A stretch of 49,566 nt of DNA from Bacteroidota bacterium (GTDB lineage Bacteria > Bacteroidota > Ignavibacteria > SZUA-365), in assembly GCA_018224415.1 (NCBI GenBank), contig JAGTUZ010000078.1, forward strand, positions 1-49,566. Reading direction: 5' to 3'. Under the pieces are notes generated by a model. The model was not told where the DNA came from and did no database searches. It saw only the letters and a program-made list of their open reading frames with translations. Below are positions 7,762-16,043 of this stretch, piece by piece. The position numbers and the translations under genes were made by a program. Position 1 is the first letter of the stretch, and every line of letters starts with the position of its first letter.

Positions 7762-8340
7762 TTAATAGAGCTCCGGGTACAGTTCGCGCTCAACTGCTTC
7801 AATCACGATATGGACGATCTTGATATGCAGCTCCTGGATGCGATCGCTGGTCGCACCCGGTACAACAATCGGAATATCGCAGAGCGGCAGAAGCGTGCCT
7901 CCGCCTTTTCCGAGAAGTCCGACCGTGACGACGCCTCGACGCCGGGCCTCCTCTGCCGCACGGATGAGATTCGGCGAATTCCCGCTTGTGCTGAGCATCA
8001 GCAGCATATCGCCCTCCCGGCCGAGCGCCTGCACCTGTCGCGCAAAGACCTCGTTGAAACCGTAGTCATTTGCGACGCAACTCATGTGTCCCGGATCACT
8101 GAAAGCGATCGCGGGAAGCGGGGGACGTTCCTTGCGGTATCTCCCGCTCCATTCTTCTGCGAAATGCATGGCGTCGCTCATTGAACCGCCGTTTCCGCAG
8201 GACATGACCTTGCATCCGGCGCGGAACGTCGCCGCGAGACGGCCGGCGAACAGTTGGACACGCGGAAACTGGGTTGTGTCCTGAAGGAACAACGAAAGTA
8301 CATGCTGCGCTTCGTGGAACGAATGTTCAATGCTGTTCAT
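7762..8340 (-). CDS. gmhA: Sedoheptulose 7-phosphate isomerase (phosphoheptose isomerase)
   Basis: Converts sedoheptulose 7-phosphate to D-glycero-D-manno-heptose 7-phosphate, the first step to ADP-heptose for the LPS inner core. It is 192 residues, the same size as characterised GmhA proteins. The SIS fold signature is clear: CGNGGSMSDAMHFAEEW (48-64), AND (90-92), STSGNS (117-122) with the phosphate-binding serines, and Q169/H172 in IQELH for the active site. It follows the fumarase gene by 14 bases on the same strand, so the two share a transcript although the pathways are unrelated. Its presence implies a lipopolysaccharide or another heptose-containing glycan. Confidence 0.92.
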   Translation of the reverse strand: MNSIEHSFHEAQHVLSLFLQDTTQFPRVQLFAGRLAATFRAGCKVMSCGNGGSMSDAMHFAEEWSGRYRKERPPLPAIAFSDPGHMSCVANDYGFNEVFARQVQALGREGDMLLMLSTSGNSPNLIRAAEEARRRGVVTVGLLGKGGGTLLPLCDIPIVVPGATSDRIQELHIKIVHIVIEAVERELYPELY

Positions 8341-8354
8341 GTTCGCTCCGCAGG

Positions 8355-9881
8355 CTATTGCAGGATATCGAGTTCCATTTTTTCAAGCTGTGCTGCAGAA
8401 TCCTCCAGCACCTCGGCATGCAGCGATTTGCCGTTTGCGTCCATCGTGACGATGGCGGCAAAGCCCTCGACGTCGAACTCCCAGAGCGCTTCCGGGACGC
8501 CGAATTCCTCAAGAAAATGGACACCAGGCACTTTTTTCACGGTCTGTGCATAATACTGCGCCGCACCACCGATGGCGTTGAGATACACGGCACCATGCTC
8601 CTTGAGAGCCTGCAGGGTTTTGGGTCCCATGCCTCCTTTGCCGATCACGGCACGAACGCCGAATTTCCGGATGATATCTGCCTGGTACGGCTCCTCACGG
8701 ATGCTGGTCGTCGGACCGGCGGCCATGACATGCCACTCGCCTCTGTCGTCTTTCAGCATCACCGGTCCGCAATGATATAGCACCCCGCCGTTCATGTCTA
8801 CCGGGGAATCGTGATCCATCAGGTACGTGTGCAGAGCGTCGCGTCCGGTGAACATGCGGCCATCGATCAGGACGATATCTCCGACCTTGAGTGAGCGGAT
8901 CTGTTCCTCGCTGACAGGGGCGTTCAGTACGACTTCCTTTCCGGTGAGAGGAATGCCCTGGCTTTTCGCCATGGCCGTGGGTTCCATGTCGCGATACATC
9001 CAGCGTGTAACCGAGCCGGTGCCCGGATCGACATGGACGCCGAGACGGCGGAAGGCCCAACAGTCATACGCGACGGAGACAAAGAAGCTGGCGGGGAGAC
9101 GGTGATAGCTTCCGATCTTGCAGCCGATCAGCGTGCTGTTTCCGGAGAAGCCCATGGGGCCGATGTTCAGTTTGTTGGCATTCTCCATGACATAGGCTTC
9201 GAGCTTCGCCAGCACGGGATCCGGGTTGCTGTCGTCGAGTTCGCGGAAGAGCTGCTCCTTGGCGTAGGCATAGCTGGAAGCGCGGTCGGATCCGATGGCG
9301 ACGCCGATCGCGCCGACCGAGCAGCCCTGTCCCTGCGCCTGCCAGACGGCATGAAGGATGCACTTGCGCACTCCATCGAGATCCCGACCCGCCTTGCCGA
9401 GGTGTTCGAGCGTGGCAGGGAGGGAATACTGGATGTTCTTGTTCTCGCAACCACCACCTTTGAGAATGAGTCTGACCTCGATGTCATTGCGTTCCCATTG
9501 CTCCCAGTAAAAGATGGGGGCGCCGTTGCCGATGTTGTTTCCGCTGTTTTTGCCGGTGACGGAATCCACGGTATTCGGGCGCAGTTTGCCGAGCCGCGTC
9601 GCCTCCTCGATCGCCCACAATATGTCCGCTTTCATTTCAAGCTGGTTGACACCCACAGGTGTCTTGATCTTGAATGTGGGCATGCCCGTGTCCTGGCAGA
9701 TCGCCCCTTCGTTTTCAGAGGCCATGTCGATGTTGCGCGCAATGGTGGCAAGCGCCATGGCGGCACGGGAGCCAGGCGCTTCCTTGTCGAGGATGGCGTT
9801 CATGGCGCGTCGGACATCGGCGGGCAGATTGGTCGACGTCTGGATGATCAGGTCGAGCATGCTCTGGCGAAAGTGTTCCAT
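8355..9881 (-). CDS. fumA: Class I fumarate hydratase (iron-sulfur, fused alpha-beta)
   Basis: 508 residues, the length of single-chain class I fumarases (FumA/FumB type), which hydrate fumarate to malate in the TCA cycle using a labile [4Fe-4S] cluster. Candidate cluster cysteines are C62 in ICQDTG, C145 in GGGCENKN and C187 in GQGCSVG. The C-terminal beta region shows GRDALHTYL, YHCGPVM, AAGPTTSIREEPY and GKGGMG. The start at 9881 (MEHFRQS) is preceded by a purine-rich GGA; a promoter with 17-base spacing is upstream at 9926-9954. It diverges from the marR gene, which may regulate it. Confidence 0.92.
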   Translation of the reverse strand: MEHFRQSMLDLIIQTSTNLPADVRRAMNAILDKEAPGSRAAMALATIARNIDMASENEGAICQDTGMPTFKIKTPVGVNQLEMKADILWAIEEATRLGKLRPNTVDSVTGKNSGNNIGNGAPIFYWEQWERNDIEVRLILKGGGCENKNIQYSLPATLEHLGKAGRDLDGVRKCILHAVWQAQGQGCSVGAIGVAIGSDRASSYAYAKEQLFRELDDSNPDPVLAKLEAYVMENANKLNIGPMGFSGNSTLIGCKIGSYHRLPASFFVSVAYDCWAFRRLGVHVDPGTGSVTRWMYRDMEPTAMAKSQGIPLTGKEVVLNAPVSEEQIRSLKVGDIVLIDGRMFTGRDALHTYLMDHDSPVDMNGGVLYHCGPVMLKDDRGEWHVMAAGPTTSIREEPYQADIIRKFGVRAVIGKGGMGPKTLQALKEHGAVYLNAIGGAAQYYAQTVKKVPGVHFLEEFGVPEALWEFDVEGFAAIVTMDANGKSLHAEVLEDSAAQLEKMELDILQ

Positions 9882-9925
9882 GGGAGTCCTCTGGGAATGT
9901 GCGGAGGTGCGGTTGGAAAAAAGAA

Positions 9926-9954
9926 ATGATACGAGGAATCGGCCATCGAATCAA
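9926..9954 (-). promoter_or_regulatory. Promoter of the fumarase-gmhA transcript
   Basis: Minus strand TTGATT (9954-9949), 17 bases, TATCAT (9931-9926), giving a leader of about 38 bases before ATG 9881. Confidence 0.6.
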
Positions 9955-10005
9955 CTGTCCCGACCGATCCGGCCATTATTCTTATAAAAATATCTTAAAA
10001 TACGC

Positions 10006-10034
10006 TTGACATTTATTTCGTATCCATATAAGTT
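10006..10034 (+). promoter_or_regulatory. Promoter of the marR gene
   Basis: TTGACA (10006-10011), 17 bases, TAAGTT (10029-10034) on the plus strand, 32 bases before the ATG. The -10 overlaps the inverted repeat at 10034-10052, a position suited to autorepression. Confidence 0.65.
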
Positions 10035-10054
10035 GATAGTGGCAAGTTATCACT
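10031..10054. promoter_or_regulatory. Candidate MarR operator
   Basis: AGTTGATA (10031-10038) and TATCACT (10048-10054) form an imperfect inverted repeat whose TGATA and TATCA arms are nine bases apart. The size suits a MarR dimer, and the element overlaps the -10 of the regulator's own promoter. Confidence 0.5.
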
Positions 10055-10066
10055 TATGCAAGTACC

Positions 10067-10534
10067 ATGGAAAACGCCGAACTCTATCGCAAAGCAGAAC
10101 GCCTGGCAGACCTGACCCTTGGATTGGTCGGATGCTGCCAGAGCAAGCAGGAAGAGATCGCCGAACGGGCGCATCTTTCCCTGTCTGAATTCAAATGCCT
10201 CCGGGCCTTCCGACGCGACACGGAGATGTCTGTCAAGGACATCGCGCATCGCATGAACCTGACCAGCAGCCGTCTCACACGCATTATTGACGGCCTCGTC
10301 AAAAAACGCTTCGTCACGCGCCACATCGATCCCCACGACCGGCGCATCATCAACGTCCGCCTCACAAAGCAGGGAGAAGCCGTCGCGAAGAAAGTCACAA
10401 ACGACTGCACCCATGTCTATGAGCAGGTGCTTGGCATTCTGCAGTCGAAGGATCACGACCGGATTATTCAGGCCGTCAACGAGCTGGCCGACGTCATGCA
10501 AATTAGAACCGACTTCTTTGAGGAGTACGGTTAA
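10067..10534 (+). CDS. MarR-family transcriptional regulator
   Basis: 155 residues, a typical MarR size. The winged helix-turn-helix lies at about 40-100: MSVKDIAHRMNLTSSRLTRI (54-73) is the recognition part, and DPHDRRIINV (88-97) is the wing with the family's D-x-R signature. Cys23-Cys24 near the N-terminus could be redox-sensitive, but this is only a guess. It diverges from fumarase-gmhA with a 185-bp shared regulatory region holding both promoters and an inverted repeat, so autoregulation and control of the fumarase operon are likely. Effector unknown. Confidence 0.88.
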   Translation: MENAELYRKAERLADLTLGLVGCCQSKQEEIAERAHLSLSEFKCLRAFRRDTEMSVKDIAHRMNLTSSRLTRIIDGLVKKRFVTRHIDPHDRRIINVRLTKQGEAVAKKVTNDCTHVYEQVLGILQSKDHDRIIQAVNELADVMQIRTDFFEEYG

Positions 10535-10555
10535 CTATTGCTTTTTGCAATAGTT
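10533..10555 (+). other. Hairpin overlapping the marR stop codon
   Basis: AACTATTGC-TTTTT-GCAATAGTT, a perfect 9-bp stem with a five-T loop. The stop codon TAA (10532-10534) enters the stem. It may protect the 3' end of the mRNA. Confidence 0.6.
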
Positions 10556-10587
10556 GCCTTCGTCATCTTCTTCCTGTGGCAATCATC

Positions 10588-10620
10588 AACGCGCGCATCC
10601 ATACCCCGGATGCGCGCGTT
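10588..10620. terminator. Long GC-rich hairpin between marR and the symporter gene
   Basis: AACGCGCGCATCC (10588-10600) and GGATGCGCGCGTT (10608-10620) form a perfect 13-bp stem with a 7-base loop between convergent genes. T runs are short on both sides, but the stability and position fit a bidirectional terminator. Confidence 0.7.
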
Positions 10621-10623
10621 CAT

Positions 10624-10684
10624 ATTCACGGTGCATTCCCATTCACAGTGCATTCCCATTCACGGTGCATTCCCATTCACGGTG
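10624..10684. repeat. 17-bp tandem repeat, about 3.6 copies
   Basis: Units at 10624-10640, 10641-10657 and 10658-10674 plus a 10-base partial copy to 10684. Each reads ATTCACGGTGCATTCCC, with one base changed in the second. The stop codon of the symporter gene (10677-10679, minus) is in the partial copy, so expansion would lie just beyond that gene. It is directly repeated without spacers, so it is not a CRISPR array. Confidence 0.9.
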
Positions 10685-12122
10685 TGTTTCGTTCTGGAGG
10701 TGCCGGATTGCGGCGCAGGAGCGTTGTACCGTAGAAAAGCAGGCTGACCGCGAGGCCGGCGTACATCGGCTCGATACCCCAGGGATAAACCGGTACTCCG
10801 TCGACTGTTGCAAGCCGTCCGGCGGTGAAAGACACGGCACTGACGGCAAAGCCCCCGAGCATGGCCAGGAACGTCAGGGTATTCGAAATCTTTAATCGGG
10901 GATAGTACGTGGCGACAAGGGGGAGGAGCAGGGCGGGGATGAACAATGTCCCGATGACATACCACAGATCGATCACCGAAGGAAAAAGCAGGACGCCGCC
11001 GACGGACACCGCGGTTGTGAAGACCACGCCAATCTGTGTGTAGCGCGTGACGGAACGGTCGTCATTCTTTCCGCCCCAACGCGCGACGATGTCGCGTCCG
11101 ACGGTGAGCGCGGCGATAAACGTCAAGCCATCGGTGGTCGACATCACCGTGGCCAGCATGCCGATGTAGAAAATTCCCTTCGCGGCTGCGGGCAGCACCT
11201 GTTCTGCAAGCAGCGGGTAGGCCATGCCAGGCTGCTCGAGTTCCGGGAGCAAGGCGCGCGCATACAGCCCGGAAAGCGTCGTGGCGGTATCGAACACGAA
11301 CCAGAACACCACGGAAAGCAGGATGCCGTTGCGCGCCGTGCGCGGCGACTTCGCGCAAAGCGTGAACTGGTGGAACTGCGGAGAGACGAGTGTCCAGAGC
11401 GCGATGAAAAACCAGACAACGATGTACTGCCAGGAGTTGCCTCCCGTCAGCGTCAGATGGTCCGCAGGAAGAGCGTCTGAAAGAAATGGGTGTATTCCAT
11501 ATTCGGGAACAAGAAAGGCGAGCAGAAGAAAAAATCCTCCGAACATGAGGGCGAACTGCAGGAGGTCCGTGCGCACCACGGCCCGGAAGCCGCCGGCATA
11601 CACGTAGAGCATGCTGGTGAGCGCTCCGCCAAGCAGGCAGAGTTCGAGTGGCCAGCCGGTAACCACCTGCACGAGCACGGCAAGCATGAGGACGTACGGC
11701 GCGGGCGAACTGTTGAAAAACACGAGAATGGAGCCGAGCAGTCCCGTACGGCGGTCGTAGGTGCGATACAGCTGGTCGGGGATGGAATACAGTCCGGTGT
11801 CACGGACGCGACGCGCAAAGAACAGCGCAAAGACGAGGGCGAAAATGTAGTAGGGAAAACCGAAGACGAACCAGTTGGCAATCCCGTACTGATAGCTGAA
11901 TTCCCCGACGCCGAGAATGCCCCCGTACCAGGTCGCCACTAGCGCCGCGACGAAACCGGGCAAGCTGAGCAAGCGTCCGCCGAGGAGGAACTGCTCCGCG
12001 CTTCCCCTTCCGATGGAGGAGCCCCGGAAACCGAGATAGAGAAGAAAGCCCAGATAGGCAGCGACGATCAGCCAATCGACCGTCGAGAACACCAGCAGCG
12101 AAACAGCGTCACTTCCATGCAT
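10677..12122 (-). CDS. Sodium:solute symporter family transporter
   Basis: 481 residues with about 13 hydrophobic helices and the SSS-family look: VDWLIVAAYLGFLLYLGFR at the first helix, FLLGGRLLSLPGF (a GGR motif after helix 1) and VATWYGGILGVGEF in helix 2. It is expected to import an organic solute with Na+. The substrate cannot be read from sequence; pantothenate/proline-like members are closest in form. The ATG at 12122 (MHGSD) is chosen because the open frame to 12218 runs through a rho-independent terminator (12152-12177). The last codons end in a tandem repeat region. Confidence 0.88.
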   Translation of the reverse strand: MHGSDAVSLLVFSTVDWLIVAAYLGFLLYLGFRGSSIGRGSAEQFLLGGRLLSLPGFVAALVATWYGGILGVGEFSYQYGIANWFVFGFPYYIFALVFALFFARRVRDTGLYSIPDQLYRTYDRRTGLLGSILVFFNSSPAPYVLMLAVLVQVVTGWPLELCLLGGALTSMLYVYAGGFRAVVRTDLLQFALMFGGFFLLLAFLVPEYGIHPFLSDALPADHLTLTGGNSWQYIVVWFFIALWTLVSPQFHQFTLCAKSPRTARNGILLSVVFWFVFDTATTLSGLYARALLPELEQPGMAYPLLAEQVLPAAAKGIFYIGMLATVMSTTDGLTFIAALTVGRDIVARWGGKNDDRSVTRYTQIGVVFTTAVSVGGVLLFPSVIDLWYVIGTLFIPALLLPLVATYYPRLKISNTLTFLAMLGGFAVSAVSFTAGRLATVDGVPVYPWGIEPMYAGLAVSLLFYGTTLLRRNPAPPERNTP

Positions 12123-12151
12123 AGGTAAAGGTACACTTTCCCGAATCGGAC

Positions 12152-12177
12152 AAAAAAAGGGCGCCGGTCGGGCGCCC
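12152..12177 (-). terminator. Rho-independent terminator
   Basis: Minus strand GGGCGCC-CGACC-GGCGCCC followed by seven T. It ends the transcript of the small gene 12229-12555 and shows that the symporter starts downstream of it. Confidence 0.93.
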
Positions 12178-12228
12178 CTCATACGCATATCGGTGCGGAT
12201 TATCTGAATGCGCACCAAAGGCGGGGAT

Positions 12229-12555
12229 TCAGCGCGGAAGAACCTTCAGGGTTTTTTTCTGGGCCGGATAACGCTCGCGGTAGAGCGTGTCCGATATCTG
12301 CCTGCTGTGCCGGTCGCTGTCAATCGTCGCGAAAACCAGCTTCTCCATGCAATCCCTGCAGACCCGCACCTTGCGTTCACCTTCCATGTCCAGAGGCTTC
12401 TTGAAGTACAGCTGCTCTGATGGAATGACGTGTCCGAACAGACACTGGTGTTCTTTCTCGGAGATACCGGTGTGCCACTCGTACTGTTGCGAAGACAGAG
12501 CGTTGAAGCGTTTCAACGCACGGAGAAACTCCTTTTCGGACTGATAAACCGCCAT
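12229..12555 (-). CDS. Small protein with possible zinc site, unknown function
   Basis: 108 residues. Cys38, His42, Cys66 and Cys69 (CLFGH and CRDC) are spaced as a possible zinc knuckle. The protein is charged and without membrane segments. I do not recognise a family. It has its own terminator and lies between the symporter (same strand) and the divergent pullulanase gene. A single-gene transcript is likely, though no clear promoter is seen. Real coding is supported by start, composition and terminator. Confidence 0.65.
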   Translation of the reverse strand: MAVYQSEKEFLRALKRFNALSSQQYEWHTGISEKEHQCLFGHVIPSEQLYFKKPLDMEGERKVRVCRDCMEKLVFATIDSDRHSRQISDTLYRERYPAQKKTLKVLPR

Positions 12556-12746
12556 AGACCTGCTCCGGATGTTAACGGTGATGGAAACTGGCGTTGCCCG
12601 CAGGCGACCAGACGATTGGCCGCATTCGGGACCCGTAATGTAACAAAAACAGGATCAAAAGCGAGAGGGAGAAAGAATTCTCTTGCGAAAGCCGGTAAAC
12701 GGTGCAATACTGACGATTATCCGTTATATTTTGCATATACGCTTCC

Positions 12747-15164
12747 ATGAACTCGACTGACATGATCAACGGACGTATCAAACCTATGTTCGTCTTCCTG
12801 TTGACGGCGCTTGTCTGCATTGCCGCCTCTCACGATGCCGCCGCCGTGGCGCTGTCAAAGGCGAAAGACGCGAATCCCCGCGCGGAAATCCGCGCTGAGC
12901 TGGTGGGCCCAGGGGAGATCCGCTTGTATGTGCTTCGCGGCGAAGCGACGCTTGATCCGGACCCCGCAGGGTATCTCATTCTCACAGCGGCGGGCGCGGA
13001 GATCGGAATCGCAGCGGTATCTTCTGTCGATCCGGGGGAATTGCAGCTGCGACCAATGGAAGCCCTTGATTTCCGACGCGTCCACTACCTTCTGCGTCCG
13101 GAAGGGGACACTCTGCTCTGCTCTTTCGACGGGTGGATGAGACACGCTTCTTCCGACAAGGAACTCGGCGCGCGTTACGATGCCGTCAGCAACGCCACGA
13201 CAGTGCGCGTGTTCGCCCCGCGGGCGGACAGCGTCCGCCTTTTCCTTTACCGCGATCGAGAAGCAACCCCGCCGGATATGCTCTCCGGTATGAAGCAGGA
13301 TCGTGCCGGTGTCTGGGAAACGACGCTCGACGGGAATTACGAACGCTGGTGGTACGATTTTACCGTGCATGGACCGGACGATCCCGGCAACGAATTTTTT
13401 GAACAGGTTCCCGTTCATGTAACCGATCCCTACGCACGTGTATCGGATGACAGTTTTGGACGCGGACGGATCTGGCCACGTATGACACCACCGCCACCGG
13501 TGCGTGGTGGACGTCCCCGGATGGAGGATGTCATTGCCTACGAAGTGCATGTGGAGGACTTCACGCTCGCGCTGCGACAGCTCGACCCGAAGCGGCGCGG
13601 TACGTTCACGGGCTTCGTCACACAGGGACTGCGCAATGCGCAGGGCAGTCCCATCGGCTTCGACTATCTTGTTGATCTGGGCATCAATGTCGTCCATCTC
13701 ATGCCCGTGCAGGAATTCCTCCACTACCCCGACGATGAATGGCAGCGCGCCTTCGCCGGTGATCCGTACATGCGTGAACAGATGGTCGACAGCAGCAATT
13801 ATCAGTGGGGCTATCGTACGTCGCATGCGTTCGCCATCGAATCACGCTTCCGGGAACACGGCAGCGAGCCTGGCGCCCAGAACCAGCAGTTCCGCGATCT
13901 CGTCGCCGCCTTCCACGAACACGGCATCGCCGTGATCGTCGATCTCGTCTTCAACCACACCGCCGAGCGCATGGACGGTCGTGAGATGTACTTCAATCTT
14001 CGGGTTTTCGACCGTCACCTGTATTACCGCACCGGCGACGATCTCGGCTTCATCGGGGCGTACGGAACGGAGACCAAGTCGGAAGACCGTCCCATGACCG
14101 CACGCTGGATTTTCGACCAATGTCGCATGCTCGTGGAGGAATACGGGGTGGACGGCTTTCGTTTCGACCTGGCGGGACTGACCGACGAGCAGACCCTGCG
14201 GGAGCTTCGCCGTCTCCTGGGTCCAGACATCATCATCTATGGAGAACCATGGATAGGATCCAGTGATCCCGACTACGAGGCCAATCCCGATTGGGACTGG
14301 TACAAGGAAGACGCACCTATCACCTATTTCCAGGACGACACACGCAACGCGCTCTGTGGTCCACCGGATAATCCCCGCGACAAGCAACGCGACCGCGGGT
14401 ACGCGGGCGGAAACGGCAACCGCGACGCCGCGAAGCAGGCGATCGCGAACCGCTTTCCGTTCGAGGACAGCCCAAACGAGGGAATCAATTATCTCGACAT
14501 CCATGACAACTGGGCGCTGGCCGACCGCTTTGCGACGCGGGAATGGAACGGTCTTCTCGGTGTGGACGAAGGGCCGTACCGTATCGCCGCCGCCATGCTC
14601 CTGACCTCATTGGGACCTGTGGTCATCCACGGGGGAAGCGAGTTCATGCGCAGCAAGGCATCCTCGCCTCTGGTCGATTTCGTCAAACACACCGCGACCG
14701 GTCCCATCTACATTCACGGCAAGCGCGACACATATAATATCAGACGGCCGAATCTTTTTCTTTGGGAGACGCTCGGCCGCAATACCGACGACGGCGCCGC
14801 CTGCAATTACCAGCGGATGAACGACTACTGGAAGGGACTGATCGCCTTGCGACGCTCCGCGGCCGGTGCCGTGCTGCGCCGCGGTGAGTCAGTGCCGGAG
14901 GACTATATCGAATGGATCGCTCCCGATGATCCCATGCTGTTGGGATATGTGATCGGCGGACGCATCGCCGTGCTGGTCAATACCGGGGAGACCCGGCAGA
15001 CCTTCGAAGGTGTTGTGCTCCCTGAAGGCGAATGGGTGCTGGTTGCCGCCGGAGACACGGCAGGAACGGCACCCCTGACGGGGCGGGAACAGCACCGCCT
15101 TTCTGGCGGAACGCACTCTCTCGAGGTGCATGCGCAGGACGTGCGCATCTGGATACAACAATGA
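12747..15164 (+). CDS. pulA: Secreted GH13 alpha-glucan debranching enzyme (pullulanase-like)
   Basis: 805 residues with a signal peptide (about 11-33). An N-terminal beta domain is followed by a CBM48-like segment (about 140-235: YDAVSNATTVRVFAPRAD, VWETTLDG, YDFTV) and the (beta/alpha)8 catalytic domain. The conserved regions are present: DLVFNHT (399-405), DGFRFDLAG with nucleophile D474, YGEPW with acid/base E500, and HDN with D587. A small C-terminal beta domain ends the protein. The arrangement fits type I pullulanase, which cuts alpha-1,6 bonds. The usual YNWGYDP signature reads YQWGYRT (352-358), so specificity may differ. It probably acts in the periplasm or outside. The universal stress gene follows 31 bases later. 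Confidence 0.85.
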   Translation: MNSTDMINGRIKPMFVFLLTALVCIAASHDAAAVALSKAKDANPRAEIRAELVGPGEIRLYVLRGEATLDPDPAGYLILTAAGAEIGIAAVSSVDPGELQLRPMEALDFRRVHYLLRPEGDTLLCSFDGWMRHASSDKELGARYDAVSNATTVRVFAPRADSVRLFLYRDREATPPDMLSGMKQDRAGVWETTLDGNYERWWYDFTVHGPDDPGNEFFEQVPVHVTDPYARVSDDSFGRGRIWPRMTPPPPVRGGRPRMEDVIAYEVHVEDFTLALRQLDPKRRGTFTGFVTQGLRNAQGSPIGFDYLVDLGINVVHLMPVQEFLHYPDDEWQRAFAGDPYMREQMVDSSNYQWGYRTSHAFAIESRFREHGSEPGAQNQQFRDLVAAFHEHGIAVIVDLVFNHTAERMDGREMYFNLRVFDRHLYYRTGDDLGFIGAYGTETKSEDRPMTARWIFDQCRMLVEEYGVDGFRFDLAGLTDEQTLRELRRLLGPDIIIYGEPWIGSSDPDYEANPDWDWYKEDAPITYFQDDTRNALCGPPDNPRDKQRDRGYAGGNGNRDAAKQAIANRFPFEDSPNEGINYLDIHDNWALADRFATREWNGLLGVDEGPYRIAAAMLLTSLGPVVIHGGSEFMRSKASSPLVDFVKHTATGPIYIHGKRDTYNIRRPNLFLWETLGRNTDDGAACNYQRMNDYWKGLIALRRSAAGAVLRRGESVPEDYIEWIAPDDPMLLGYVIGGRIAVLVNTGETRQTFEGVVLPEGEWVLVAAGDTAGTAPLTGREQHRLSGGTHSLEVHAQDVRIWIQQ

Positions 15165-15195
15165 CTTTTTCCTCACTCACTGGAGGATGCATATC

Positions 15196-16032
15196 ATGAG
15201 CAAGCGAATCGTCGTCGGACTTGACGGCTCCCCATACGCAACACATGCACTTGAGATGGCCATGCGTCGTGCGACGGTCTATGATGGTGTGGTGGTCGGC
15301 GTTGCCGTCATCGACCGGCCAAGCATCGAACAACTCGCTGCGGGTGCGCAGCCCGGAGCATTCCAGATGTCTGACAGCGCCGTTTCCTCACTGCTCAACG
15401 ACGCCAAAGAGCATGCCGAACGGCTGATCGCCGAGTTTCGCAATACCTGCGACATGCACGAAGTGCTGCATGAAGACATCATTTACACCGGCACTCCCTT
15501 CGAGGGTCTGTCACAGGAAGGCCAGACCGCCGATATGATCATCACCGGCGTGCGGACATTCTTCCATTATCCCACGAGGGAAGGGCCCGGCGACACCCTC
15601 GAGCGGCTGTTGAAGGATCCCGTGTGTCCTGTGCTCGCGGTTCCCAAGGACGGCGATCTTCCGCGCAATGTCGTGATCGCGTATGACGGTTCTCGCGGGG
15701 CAGCCCGGGCGCTGCAGGCGTATGCCCATGTGACCCCGGACATTCCCGACATCTACCCGGTGACGCTGCTCTGCATCGCCGCGGATTACGATAAGAACAA
15801 ATTCCATCTCGAGAAGGCCGCGCAATTTCTGGAGGCGCACGGCATCGAGGCACGCATCATGCTGCGGACCGGGAAACCGATCGACGCCATCATGCAGGTG
15901 ATGAAGGAACTGCATCCTGCACTGATCATTCTTGGTTCGCCGATGCATCACGGCATTACCGAACGCATCTTCGGCAGCACGGTGGCCAGCATCATCAAGG
16001 ATGGCAGCATCCCGATGTTCGTTTTCCACTGA
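15196..16032 (+). CDS. Universal stress protein, two tandem UspA domains
   Basis: 278 residues made of two UspA folds (about 1-148 and 152-278). The first begins KRIVVGLDGSPYATHALEMA and ends with PVCPVLAVPK; the second begins NVVIAYDGSRGAARALQAYA. The second ends LIILGSP-x-x-H-x-x-x-x-R-x-FGSTV, a G-2X-G-9X-G-S/T-like ATP-binding pattern. The start at 15196 has TGGAGG (15181-15186) in front; the frame extends to 15130 but overlaps the pullulanase gene. Probably co-transcribed with pulA. Role in stress adaptation is general family knowledge. Confidence 0.9.
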   Translation: MSKRIVVGLDGSPYATHALEMAMRRATVYDGVVVGVAVIDRPSIEQLAAGAQPGAFQMSDSAVSSLLNDAKEHAERLIAEFRNTCDMHEVLHEDIIYTGTPFEGLSQEGQTADMIITGVRTFFHYPTREGPGDTLERLLKDPVCPVLAVPKDGDLPRNVVIAYDGSRGAARALQAYAHVTPDIPDIYPVTLLCIAADYDKNKFHLEKAAQFLEAHGIEARIMLRTGKPIDAIMQVMKELHPALIILGSPMHHGITERIFGSTVASIIKDGSIPMFVFH

Positions 16033-16043
16033 GTTCCCCTTGT

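Noticed and set aside
10624..10684. Possible CRISPR array
   Set aside because: The 17-bp units are directly adjacent with no spacers; it is a simple tandem repeat.
12123..12218. N-terminal extension of the symporter
   Set aside because: It would run through a rho-independent terminator; the ATG at 12122 gives a normal family N-terminus.
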